Below the pieces are notes generated by a model. That model had not been told where the DNA came from, searched no databases, and saw nothing but the letters and a program-made list of their open reading frames with translations. A stretch of DNA of 40,656 nucleotides, from the NCBI RefSeq assembly GCF_008630065.1, contig NZ_VWPL01000031.1, forward strand, positions 1-40,656, given 5' to 3'. This DNA is from Blastochloris sulfoviridis. Lineage in GTDB: Bacteria; Pseudomonadota; Alphaproteobacteria; Rhizobiales; Xanthobacteraceae. Below, one piece after another: positions 1-8,938 of this stretch (positions are counted from its first letter, which is position 1; every line of letters begins with the position of its first letter). The translations under genes and the position numbers were made by a program.

Positions 1-1579
1 CGTTGAGCGCGAGCAGGTTGGTCTGGCCGGCGATGGTCGAGATCAGCCCGACGATGTCGCCGATCTTCTGCGCCGCCAGCGACAGCCGGGCCACCTTCTG
101 GGCGGTGGCGTCGGCATCGCGCGCCGCCTCCGCGGCGATCGAGGCGGACTCATTGACCCGCCGGCCGATCTCGGCGACCGAGGTCGCAAGCTCTTCCGCC
201 GCCGAGGCCACGGTCTGGACGTTGGAGGAGGCTTCCTCCGAGGCCGAGGCCACCGCCACCGACTGGCGGTTGGTCTGCTCGGCGGCCGCCGACATGGTCT
301 GCGCCGCGCCCTGGAGCTGCGAGGAGGCGCTCGACACCGCGCCGATGATGCCGCCGACCGCCTGCTCGAACGAGTTGGCCATCTGGTGCATCGCCGCCTT
401 CCTTTCGGCTTCGGCCCGTGCTTCCGCCGCCTTCTGCTCGGCCGTCATCTGGTCCATCCGGATCAGATTGTCCTTGAACACATTGGCCGCACGCGCGGTC
501 TCGCCGACCTCGTCGCCACGCTGAACGTAAGGCACGTCGAGCGACTTGTCGCCCGCCGCCAGCTTCTCCAGCACACCGGCGATCGCGCGGATCGGCTTGG
601 CGATCGAGACCATCCCAAACACCGTCGAGCCGATCAGCACAATGATCACCAGTCCACCGAATACGAGGCTCCAGGTGCCAGATTGCGCAATTGCCGCATT
701 GGTTTCGCGGGAGATTTCGTCCGCACGGGTCTTGGCGGCCTGCTCGGTGGCAGCGAACAGCGCCTCCATCTCGCGGGCGAGCGGACGCACGCGCTTGTCC
801 ATGATGTCGTTCTGGGCGCCTTGGGCAGCAACCAATGCCTTGGTTGCCGTGACGAGGTCCGAACCCGATCCTTCCATCGCCTTGATGGCGGCGGTGATGC
901 GCTCGTCCGCAGCCTGCCGCTCGATGGCATTCAAAATGCTCACCGCCTGCGCCATGGATTGCTCGGCGCGGGCCTGCAACGCCGTCTCGCCGGTCGCCTG
1001 AAACCGCCAAGCCGCGAGCCGGCCGTCTTTCGAGGACGAATCCGCCTGCTCGAGAAGGAGGAGAAACTCCGCCTTCTGAGTTCCTGTCTTGCCGAGCAGA
1101 TCGCGGACAGCCGCTTTGCCCTTGTCCCACTCTCCGGCAATAACGATCAGCTTATCGCGGAGCGTGATCATTTCGCGCTGCAGACCGGCCGCCTCGCGAT
1201 TGCCGTTGAAATACGGGTCAAGCAGACTGATTGCCTTCGCCAGACGCTCCTTGTTGGCGGGGAATCTCGATTTCGCGTCGGCATGCTTCAAGTTTTCGCG
1301 GGCCGTCGAAACCTCCGCCTGCATCGTGCCGATCAGTTTCTCGACATCCTCGATCGAGTTCGAGAGCCGGATGTCACGGAAGGCAAGTCGCATGTCTTGA
1401 ATATTGGCGCCTGCCTCTTTCGTCATATCGAGGACAAATGCCGCATCTTGGGAATCATCAGCCAACTCTCCAACATGGTTGTTCGAGATTTGGTTGTTTA
1501 TGACCAACGCGCCAACGATCAGCACGCCCGCTGCGGACGTGAGAGCCAGCTTGGCTCCGATACGCAGATTGAGTTTCAT
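1..1579 (-). CDS. Methyl-accepting chemotaxis protein, 3' end cut by window edge
   Basis: Membrane chemoreceptor that would control CheA kinase activity. The 526 codons present begin MKLNLRIGAKLALTSAAG and run off the window with the signalling-tip motif ISTIAGQTNLLALN, the hallmark of MCP hairpins. The order is: membrane segment 1 at about residues 7-27; a helical periplasmic ligand domain at about 28-300, resembling four-helix-bundle sensors; membrane segment 2 at about 303-325 (GGLVIIVLIGSTVFG); a HAMP domain starting at AKPI; and a cytoplasmic coiled coil. The end of the signalling domain and any adaptation pentapeptide lie outside. The ligand cannot be told from sequence. No che genes adjoin, so it is an orphan receptor as far as the window shows. 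The family call is safe; the start is the only ATG ahead of membrane segment 1. Confidence 0.93.
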   Translation of the reverse strand, partial: MKLNLRIGAKLALTSAAGVLIVGALVINNQISNNHVGELADDSQDAAFVLDMTKEAGANIQDMRLAFRDIRLSNSIEDVEKLIGTMQAEVSTARENLKHADAKSRFPANKERLAKAISLLDPYFNGNREAAGLQREMITLRDKLIVIAGEWDKGKAAVRDLLGKTGTQKAEFLLLLEQADSSSKDGRLAAWRFQATGETALQARAEQSMAQAVSILNAIERQAADERITAAIKAMEGSGSDLVTATKALVAAQGAQNDIMDKRVRPLAREMEALFAATEQAAKTRADEISRETNAAIAQSGTWSLVFGGLVIIVLIGSTVFGMVSIAKPIRAIAGVLEKLAAGDKSLDVPYVQRGDEVGETARAANVFKDNLIRMDQMTAEQKAAEARAEAERKAAMHQMANSFEQAVGGIIGAVSSASSQLQGAAQTMSAAAEQTNRQSVAVASASEEASSNVQTVASAAEELATSVAEIGRRVNESASIAAEAARDADATAQKVARLSLAAQKIGDIVGLISTIAGQTNLLALN

Positions 1580-1933
1580 GCCCGTCTCCACCCGGCACGC
1601 GGCTGCCCCAACCCCCCGTGCCTCGTGCCGGTCACGCTGCATCACCTGAGGGGCTATGCGAAGAAAACTCGCGCGAAACGTGTAAATGGATCGTTACCAT
1701 CTTACGGACTACGCCGCACTACTGATCTCGCGTACGGCATTACCACAAGGCAACTGAAAATTTCGCAACGCATCATCTACAGGTTGCTTCTGCGACTGCT
1801 TCGCCGTCCACACACTGCCGCACCGCCGCAAAATCGCCCCGAGCATCGGTCAATCAACACCCGTCCGGGCGAAGCCGCCCCCGACCTTTGGCTTGACCCG
1901 ATTTCGACCCGACACCGTCACGAGGAACATCCG
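1580..1933. other. Intergenic region between divergent MCP and SGNH hydrolase genes
   Basis: This 354-base stretch separates two divergent genes and must hold both promoters. It is less GC-rich than its surroundings in 1660-1790. The plus-strand reading frame of the hydrolase stays open across it, but the predicted peptide has no protein-like character and no signal peptide until the ATG at 1934. I see no RNA gene, no clear palindrome and no convincing -35/-10 pair. Confidence 0.5.
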
Positions 1934-4024
1934 ATGCGCGCCCCCCTCGCGCTCGCCGCGCTGTTGTTGCCGCTTGCCGCCGCCCTGGCGCCGGCACCGG
2001 CGCACGCCCAGGTCTGCACCGCCGACAGCGTCGAGCCGTGCATCGACTGGCAGGTCAAGAACCGCTTCCGGCTGTTCAAGAGCGAGCAGGATTTCCAGAC
2101 CCACGCCGTCGCCCACGGGCCGGGCAGCACCATTCTCGCCGTCGAGCGCAAGCTGGCGCGCGGCACCGACGGCTTCGGCTGGGCACGCGACATGGTCCAC
2201 AATCTCTGCGTCGACCCGGTCACCAGCACGTTGCTCGACCGCTGCGAGCGCACCTATGAAGCTGCCCGCACCGGCAAGCCATCAAGCGACCGCAAGAAGA
2301 CCGAGAGCTATCTCAACCCCCGCGACCACCGCGTCGGCCTCACCTTGAAGAACCTGGCCACCGAACCCGGCCTCGCCTGCCGCTGGACGCTGTGGGACAA
2401 AACCCCGCCCGGCCGCCAGTTCGACACAGCCTGCACCGAAGAGGTGATCGACGACCTCGCCGCCGGCATCGGCACCAAGGTGTCGGTGACGGTGCACCGC
2501 GGCGAGGAGATCGTCGCCATCCTGGAATCCCGGGTCGAGGTGCGGGATCTCTTGATCGCCGGCATGGGCGATTCCATTGCCTCCGGCGAGGGCAACCCGG
2601 ATTCACCGGTGATGCTGTCCGACAAGGGCTTCTGCTACCGCCGCCTGCTCGGCGGCACCTTCTCCGAATACTTCCGGCCGTCGCGGCGCGACTATCGCGG
2701 CATGCGCGACTGCGGTCCCACCACGCCCGTCCGCGACGCCGCGCCCACTGCCCAGGGATCCGCCCAGGCCGAATGGGCGCGCGCCGGCGCCGACTGGATG
2801 AGCCCGGCCTGCCACCGCTCGCTCTATGGCTATCAGGTGCGCACCGCGCTGGCCTTAGCGGTCGAGAACCCACACGTCGCCATCACCTTCCTGCCGCTTG
2901 CCTGCACCGGCGCCCAGATCGACGAGGGCCTGCTCGGCAGCCAGCCGATCCGCGATTTCGCCAAGGCCTGCGAACAGGCGGCAGGCGGGCGCAAATGCGC
3001 CACCAGCGTGCCGCCGCAGATCGCCCAGCTCGGCCGCTATTTGCAGCTCGCGCCCGAGCGTGACCTCGACCTCCTGCTGCTCACCATCGGCGCCAACGAC
3101 ATCGGCTTCTCGCCGATGGTCGCCGGCGTCATGGTCGACCCGAAGGAGGACGAGTACGACGTGCTCAACCGCTTCGGCATGATCAAGACGGCCAAGGAGG
3201 CCACCGCCACGCTGCAGAAGGAGCTACCCGCCAGTTTCCGCAAGCTGCGCGCCGCGCTCAAGCCCCTGCTCGGCGGCTCGCTGGAGCACGTGGTCTATGT
3301 CCGCTACGGCCACCCGGCCCTCGAAGCGCCGGACCGCACCTGCGGCGGCGGCCGCCACGGCATGGACATCCATCCCGCCTTCGAGGTCTCGGCGCCGCGG
3401 CTGCAGTCGGTCTCCGAGTTCGTGACGAAAAGCTTCTTTCCCAAGCTGGAGCAGCTCGCCCGCTGCAATGCCGGCGGCGGCTGCGCCGACCCCGAGACCG
3501 AGCGCATGACCTATGTCGACGGTCACGACCAGGCGTTCGCCCGCGCCGGCTTCTGCGCCACCGAGCCGGCCGACCCCACCGTCGCCGAGCCGGACTTCGA
3601 CGTCGCTTGCTTTAAGAAGAACGGCTCAAGCTTCCGCACTGACAGCGACGCGCTGGAGCAGCCGATGACCGACGGCTGCAGCCCCTCCGACTACCGGCCC
3701 TACGCGCCACGCGCGCGCTGGATCCGCACCCCGAACGATGCGTACTTCGCCGCCATGACCTTCCCCTACGGCGTGCTGCAGGCGCCCCAGAGCACCCATG
3801 ACGGCCTGTGGGGGCTGAAGACCGCCGTCTATGGCGGCGCCATCCACCCCTCGGCCGAGGGCCACGCGGCGATGGCGGACGCCGCCATGCCGGCGGCGCG
3901 CCACCTGCTCAGCCTCTCCGCCCCGCCGGCAATCCTCGCCGAGCCGATCCCGCCGCCGGCGCCGCCGGGAGCATCTTCGGGAGCGGCACCGGCCGCCGCT
4001 CTGCCGCCCGCGCCGGTGCCGTGA
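1934..4024 (+). CDS. Secreted SGNH/GDSL-type hydrolase
   Basis: Probable exported esterase or lipase-like hydrolase of 696 residues. It begins with a signal peptide (MRAPLALAALLLPLAAAL, cleavage near AHAQ at about 25). The SGNH blocks are visible in order: block I with the nucleophile serine in GMGDSIASGEGNP (about residue 213), a block III-like LTIGANDIGFS (about 387), and a C-terminal block V, GAIHPSAEGHAAMADAA (about 635), carrying the catalytic Asp/His-type motif. The region before block I (about 26-205) is an extra N-terminal domain I do not recognise. The last 30 residues are Pro/Ala-rich. The ATG at 1934 was chosen because it starts the signal peptide and is preceded by GAGGA. The protein is much longer than a minimal SGNH hydrolase of about 200-250 residues. 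The substrate is unknown. Confidence 0.85.
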   Translation: MRAPLALAALLLPLAAALAPAPAHAQVCTADSVEPCIDWQVKNRFRLFKSEQDFQTHAVAHGPGSTILAVERKLARGTDGFGWARDMVHNLCVDPVTSTLLDRCERTYEAARTGKPSSDRKKTESYLNPRDHRVGLTLKNLATEPGLACRWTLWDKTPPGRQFDTACTEEVIDDLAAGIGTKVSVTVHRGEEIVAILESRVEVRDLLIAGMGDSIASGEGNPDSPVMLSDKGFCYRRLLGGTFSEYFRPSRRDYRGMRDCGPTTPVRDAAPTAQGSAQAEWARAGADWMSPACHRSLYGYQVRTALALAVENPHVAITFLPLACTGAQIDEGLLGSQPIRDFAKACEQAAGGRKCATSVPPQIAQLGRYLQLAPERDLDLLLLTIGANDIGFSPMVAGVMVDPKEDEYDVLNRFGMIKTAKEATATLQKELPASFRKLRAALKPLLGGSLEHVVYVRYGHPALEAPDRTCGGGRHGMDIHPAFEVSAPRLQSVSEFVTKSFFPKLEQLARCNAGGGCADPETERMTYVDGHDQAFARAGFCATEPADPTVAEPDFDVACFKKNGSSFRTDSDALEQPMTDGCSPSDYRPYAPRARWIRTPNDAYFAAMTFPYGVLQAPQSTHDGLWGLKTAVYGGAIHPSAEGHAAMADAAMPAARHLLSLSAPPAILAEPIPPPAPPGASSGAAPAAALPPAPVP

Positions 4025-4051
4025 CCGGGCGATCGCGGCGCGGGTGAGACT

Positions 4052-4280
4052 GTCGTCCCGGACGGCACGCAGTGCCGAGCCGGGACCGTTTTCCGCCATC
4101 CCGTCGTCCCGGGCAAGCGGCGCAGCCGCGCGACCCGGGACCGTTTTCAGGAAGAGGTGTCTATTCCTGCAAACGATCCCGGCTCGGCGCTACGCGCCGT
4201 CCGGGATGACGAGGCACGAAGATGGACGATCCCGGCTCTCGCGTTGCTCGGCCGGGATGACGAGGCCCAGGCTATTGTCC
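4052..4280. repeat. Intergenic palindromic repeat cluster, copy A
   Basis: Several short GC-rich inverted-repeat units lie in tandem. The unit cores are GTCGTCCCGG paired with CCGGGACCG, and CGATCCCGGCTC paired with GCCGGGATGAC. Bases 4052-4090 recur identically at 4907-4945, and 4225-4280 recur at 4973-5028 with two mismatches. The same family fills 16241-16468. These look like the short extragenic palindromes found in many copies in Hyphomicrobiales genomes. They carry no gene. Confidence 0.85.
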
Positions 4281-4343
4281 CAGGTAAGTGGTCAGGCCGC
4301 GCGCGGGGACGACCGCGGCGTCTTGGCGTGTTAGATTGTTCAA

Positions 4344-4580
4344 ATGGGTCGAATGACGAAAATCCTCGAACACGCCGTGGCAAAGGCGCAGAGCCTGCCG
4401 GAGGCGGAGCAGGACGCGCTGGGCGCCATCCTGCTGTCGATGCTGGACGGCGAGGCGCTCGGCCCCGACCTCGACGAGGAAACCCGCGCGGCCATCCATC
4501 AAGGGCTTGAGCAGGCGCGCCGGGGCGAGTTCGTCACCGACGAGGACGTGGCCGCACTGTGGCGCCGCCACGGTCTATGA
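4344..4580 (+). CDS. ParD-like antitoxin of a toxin-antitoxin pair
   Basis: Small acidic protein of 78 residues (70-75 if the ATG at 4353 is used) whose stop overlaps the start of a ParE-type toxin gene by ATGA. The N-terminal helical part (MTKILEHAVAKAQSLPEAEQ) probably dimerises. The C-terminal tail, rich in charged residues and ending in GEFVTDEDVAALWRRHGL, resembles the toxin-binding tails of ParD/RelB-like antitoxins. By family, it should neutralise the toxin and repress its own operon. No operator is obvious upstream, where the repeat cluster ends only about 60 bases away. The class is inferred partly from the neighbour; the exact antitoxin family is not certain. Confidence 0.8.
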   Translation: MGRMTKILEHAVAKAQSLPEAEQDALGAILLSMLDGEALGPDLDEETRAAIHQGLEQARRGEFVTDEDVAALWRRHGL

Positions 4581-4861
4581 CCGTCCGCTTCACAGCCCGT
4601 GCGGCGAGCGATCTCACCGGTGTCGTCGATTATCTGGCGGAGCGGAGTCCGCAAGGCTTGCTCAACCTGAAACGCGCCCTTGAAACCACACTGCGCCTGG
4701 TCGAGCAGTATCCCCACGCGGGTCGCGCAACCGGCATTGCAGACGTCCGCGTCCTGCCGGTCGGCCGTTTCCATTACCTGATCTATTGGACGCTGCAGGG
4801 GAACGAACCCTGGATCGTCCACATCCGCGACGGCCGGCGGCAGCCGTGGCGCGGCGAGTAA
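4577..4861 (+). CDS. parE: ParE/RelE-superfamily toxin
   Basis: A 94-residue toxin beginning MTVRFTARAASDLTGVVDYL, with the ParE-type core: an N-terminal beta strand, two helices, a V-P-Y/F-HYLIYW strand (VGRFHYLIYWTL) and a C-terminal IVHIRDGRRQPW strand, which is characteristic of ParE/RelE plasmid-stabilisation toxins. ParE members usually poison DNA gyrase and RelE members cleave mRNA on the ribosome; sequence alone favours ParE. The start at 4577 overlaps the antitoxin stop by four bases, implying translational coupling; an upstream in-frame ATG at 4559 exists but lies within the antitoxin. The pair sits between two copies of one intergenic repeat. Confidence 0.88.
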   Translation: MTVRFTARAASDLTGVVDYLAERSPQGLLNLKRALETTLRLVEQYPHAGRATGIADVRVLPVGRFHYLIYWTLQGNEPWIVHIRDGRRQPWRGE

Positions 4862-4906
4862 TGCGGTTTACGGCGGATCAGGCCGGAAACCGCTTCCCGC
4901 CATCCC

Positions 4907-5028
4907 GTCGTCCCGGACGGCACGCAGTGCCGAGCCGGGACCGTTCTCAGGAAGGGGATGCCGTTTCCGGATGACGATCCCGGCTCTCGCGTTGCTCGGC
5001 CGGGATGACGAGACCCAGCCTATTGTCC
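4907..5028. repeat. Intergenic palindromic repeat cluster, copy B
   Basis: Downstream counterpart of copy A, in the same orientation. Bases 4907-4945 equal 4052-4090, and 4973-5028 match 4225-4280 at 54 of 56 positions. Together the copies frame the toxin-antitoxin pair as direct repeats 855 and 748 bases apart. Confidence 0.85.
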
Positions 5029-5039
5029 TGAGCAAAACC

Positions 5040-5123
5040 GTAGGGCGGGATAGCGAAGCGTATCCCGCCAGAATCAGCCGGGACGCCGGAGTGGCGGAAT
5101 ACGCTGACGCCAGTCCGCCCTAC
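5040..5123. repeat. 84-bp inverted repeat with GTAGGGCGG ends
   Basis: The ends GTAGGGCGGGA and TCCGCCCTAC are inverted, with internal copies of GCGTATCCCGCC and GGCGGAATACGC, so the whole can fold as one long hairpin. This matches a widespread type of bacterial intergenic element. It has no coding content. It lies between the repeat cluster and the convergent end of the ferredoxin reductase gene. Confidence 0.75.
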
Positions 5124-5164
5124 CAGCCGTTTCCTCAAATCACCTCGCCAAGGTCAACCCGGCG

Positions 5165-6265
<1,101 letters not shown>

Positions 6266-6280
6266 CTAGAGCCGTCTCCG

Positions 6281-6372
6281 CGGACGTGGAAACCGGTTTT
6301 GCGACAGAGACTGCGCCAACTCAAGAGCTTGAGCGGTCTGCGCAGAGGTGGGAACCGGTTCTGCGGACACGA
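6281..6372. repeat. Degenerate intergenic repeat with GGAACCGGTTTTGCG core
   Basis: Between the reductase and ferredoxin genes are two imperfect copies of a core of the form GGAAACCGGTTTTGCG followed by GAGACTGCG-like sequence. Better copies are at 20763-20830 and 39915-39985. It is a non-coding short repeat family. Confidence 0.6.
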
Positions 6373-6377
6373 ATGCC

Positions 6378-6923
<546 letters not shown>

Positions 6924-6960
6924 TCAACCGCATCTCCCGATCCCCCGAAAGGTATTTCAC

Positions 6961-7536
6961 ATGTCATTGCGTTCCAATGCACAGCCCCTCAGCCCGTCCG
7001 CTTCCCCGGCCTTCGCCGGATTGTCCGCCTCCCCGGCCTTCGCCGGATTGCTGGCCGACCTCGTGATGAAGCCGGCGGCCCCGACGACCGGCGGCTACGC
7101 CTTCGAGACCGCCATGTGCCTGGTGGAGAGCCAGTCGCCGCTGGCGCGGCCGGCGTTCGGCGGCCTGTCCGCCCACCTCGCCGCGACGATCGAGGAACGC
7201 GAGGCGCAGACCCTGCTGCTGCGCACCCGCATGCTGGCGCGCCTGTTGGCCGGCGTGCGCGACACGCTCGACGCAGCTGACACCCGCACGCTGTTCAAGG
7301 CCGCAGCCCGCGTCGCCGGCGAGCTGATGGCGGTGTTCGGCCCGAGCGCGGTCCGGGTGGCGGCGGATGGGTCGCACGCCCCGGTCGACCGCGCGGCGGC
7401 CGCCACCGCCCTCACCGAGGGGCGACTGCTCGCCGAAGGCATCGCGGTCGCGCTGGACCGCCTTGGACGCCTGCCGTGCGCGCCCTGCCTTGCGCCGCGG
7501 CAGGCCGGAACCGCCTGCGCCCGCAAGCTGTCATGA
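6961..7536 (+). CDS. Hypothetical helical protein with duplicated N-terminal octad
   Basis: Unrecognised protein of 191 residues. The start at 6961 is preceded by AAAGG at good spacing. The N-terminus carries a tandem duplication, SASPAFAGL twice in a row, from an in-frame DNA duplication near 7000-7050. The rest is alanine- and leucine-rich and predicted helical (IEEREAQTLLLRTRMLARLLAGVRDTL). The C-terminal part has three cysteines (CAPCLA...CARKLS), a possible metal or disulfide site. There is no signal peptide or membrane segment. A hairpin follows at 7579-7614 and an HPt gene converges on it. An opposing frame of 367 codons covers the region but looks like a shadow. Function unknown; coding status likely but not certain. 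Confidence 0.6.
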   Translation: MSLRSNAQPLSPSASPAFAGLSASPAFAGLLADLVMKPAAPTTGGYAFETAMCLVESQSPLARPAFGGLSAHLAATIEEREAQTLLLRTRMLARLLAGVRDTLDAADTRTLFKAAARVAGELMAVFGPSAVRVAADGSHAPVDRAAAATALTEGRLLAEGIAVALDRLGRLPCAPCLAPRQAGTACARKLS

Positions 7537-7578
7537 TCCGGTTTCCGGCCTCCAGGGCCGGAGACCCGTAGTCCGATC

Positions 7579-7614
7579 GCCGAAAACCCCGTTATCGAAC
7601 AAGGGGTTTTCGGC
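7579..7614. terminator. Hairpin between convergent genes
   Basis: A perfect 12-base stem, GCCGAAAACCCC and GGGGTTTTCGGC, encloses a 12-base loop that itself contains GTT...AAC. It lies 43 bases after the stop of the unknown gene and 115 bases beyond the convergent HPt gene stop. There is no long T tract after the stem, so it may be a repeat element serving as a bidirectional terminator. Confidence 0.5.
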
Positions 7615-7621
7615 GAGAGTG

Positions 7622-7662
7622 CTTCCGGTGTCCCGGAGGGATCAACCGGAAACCGCATGAGA
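7622..7662. repeat. Short intergenic repeat with GGATCAACCGGAAACCG core
   Basis: The segment ends in GGATCAACCGGAAACCG and matches 8172-8214 in most positions. Weaker relatives are at 19540-19576 and 28997-29040. Its inverted arms TTCCGG/CCGGAA allow a hairpin. Non-coding. Confidence 0.6.
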
Positions 7663-7729
7663 TGTTTCCGGCCGATCGCGTCGCGATCCCGGAAGCCCGG
7701 CGACACCGACGGTTCGGCCCGTGGGCGGA

Positions 7730-8110
7730 TCACGCCCCGTTCGACAGAAGCTGGGAGATATAGAGGCGGCACTCCACGACCCGCGCCTCCAGCCGCGCCA
7801 CCGCCTCGAGCACCTCGGCGGTGTCGTAGCGGGCAGACAGCGCTTCCGCCTCGGCTGCGACCGCCGCCACATGGCGGGCGCCGATGCCCGCCGCGGAGCC
7901 CTTCAGCGTGTGGGCGGCCGCGCCGAACGCCTGGGCCGTTCGGGCCTCCTTCAGCCGGTCGAGCTGGATGGTCGACTGACGCAGGAACAGCCCCAGCACC
8001 TCGCGTTCCAATGCGCGGTCGCCGAAGGTGACCCGCGACAGGTGCACGAGATCGACCGGCCGGTCGGCCGTCGACGCCGTTTTCGGCAGTTCCAGAGTGG
8101 CAGTGTTCAT
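7730..8110 (-). CDS. Orphan HPt (histidine phosphotransfer) domain protein
   Basis: Protein of 126 residues consisting of a single Hpt four-helix domain. The signature AHTLKGSAAGIGA (about residues 66-78) carries the phospho-accepting histidine followed by the K-G-S-A pattern of the family. Such proteins shuttle phosphate between hybrid histidine kinases and response regulators. No kinase or regulator gene adjoins it, so its partners are encoded elsewhere. I start it at the ATG at 8110, which has AGGA upstream; a start at 8146 would add 12 residues. The C-terminus (ECRLYISQLLSNGA) is helical. It is not obviously the essential ChpT, which has a degenerate kinase fold rather than a monomeric Hpt. 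Confidence 0.85.
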   Translation of the reverse strand: MNTATLELPKTASTADRPVDLVHLSRVTFGDRALEREVLGLFLRQSTIQLDRLKEARTAQAFGAAAHTLKGSAAGIGARHVAAVAAEAEALSARYDTAEVLEAVARLEARVVECRLYISQLLSNGA

Positions 8111-8171
8111 GGCGCGTCCTGGGAGGGGTATTCGGGGGATGGACACTCGATCGATGGCCGTTCGGGCGAGA

Positions 8172-8214
8172 CCGTTTCCGGTATCCCGAACGGATCAACC
8201 GGAAACCGTATCAG
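8172..8214. repeat. Second copy of the GGATCAACCGGAAACCG repeat
   Basis: Arms GTTTCCGG and CCGGAAAC flank ATCCCGAACGGATCAA-like sequence. It lies upstream of the HPt start and could overlap its promoter region. Same family as 7622-7662. Confidence 0.6.
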
Positions 8215-8365
8215 GCACGTATTGCAGGGATTTCCCTTATAAGCCTGATTGCCAAATAGGGCCTTAACGCGGCGGCGCAAGACGTCCCCCGCAAGCCTTC
8301 CGTCCCCCGCAAGCCTTCCCTCGCCCGCAAGCCCTGACCCTCAAGCCCCCGCGGGTGGCTGCCTA

Positions 8366-8692
8366 CTACGACGGGGTCGAAGGCGCGCCGCCCCCGGCCG
8401 GCGGCTCCGCGCCCAGCGCGCGATAGCCCGCCGGGGTCAGCCGGCAGACCAGCCAGTCGGGCTTGACCGGATTGGCGATCCAGCGTTCGGCCCAGCCGTG
8501 CGCGATGCACGCCTCGATTGTCTTATGCGGAACTTCCCGGCCGTCCTCGTCGAACAGCGGGAGTTTTCCACCGGGTTGGCCAAGCCCACGCATCAGATAG
8601 CGCCGCTGCGCCTCGGTCGGCCGCGGCGCTTCGCCAGTGGCTGGAACGCCTTGGGGCGCTTGGCCCGAGTCGCCGTCACGACGTGTCATCAT
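8366..8692 (-). CDS. Small conserved hypothetical protein
   Basis: Protein of 108 residues starting at tandem ATGs (8692 or 8689). Its middle part, with TEAQRRYLMRGLGQPGGKLP, a PLFDEDGREV segment, TIEACIAHGWAE and KPDWLVCRLTPAGYRAL, reads like a compact winged-helix or similar domain. I recall near-identical small proteins of unknown function in Bradyrhizobium-type genomes, but cannot name a family. The ends are low-complexity (Gly/Ala/Pro). It is divergent from the giant gene to its right. Conservation of the central block makes it a real gene; function unknown. Confidence 0.75.
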   Translation of the reverse strand: MMTRRDGDSGQAPQGVPATGEAPRPTEAQRRYLMRGLGQPGGKLPLFDEDGREVPHKTIEACIAHGWAERWIANPVKPDWLVCRLTPAGYRALGAEPPAGGGAPSTPS

Positions 8693-8938
8693 GGTAACCA
8701 ATCCGTTAACGATGATCGGAAACCGCGCCCTCGGCGGGTTTCTTTTGACAGTTTGCACCGGTAGGATGTCTCTTGCGGTGGACTAAGATACCTCCCAACC
8801 AGGATGCAATCCTGGCACGCGGCGGGTGGTATCTGGAAGTGGCGTCCGACGGTGTTCGGCCGGACGCGAGCATGCCGACCCGGCCCGAACGGCAGCACGC
8901 CGGTCGAGGTCATGAGTACGGACCGGAGGCGACGGACG

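Noticed and set aside
386-1933. Apparent 516-residue N-terminal extension of the SGNH hydrolase
   Set aside because: It runs antisense to the MCP gene and gives an Arg/Leu/Gly/His-rich peptide. The signal peptide begins at 1934.
7095-8198. Minus-strand frame of 367 codons across the unknown gene and HPt gene
   Set aside because: It is low-complexity and Pro/Arg/Ser-rich, crosses a hairpin repeat and lacks any motif. The HPt frame is clearly real in part of this region.
8740-8790. Promoter with TTGACA at 8745 for the giant gene
   Set aside because: The -35 is perfect, but no acceptable -10 lies 16-18 bases downstream, so I do not call it.
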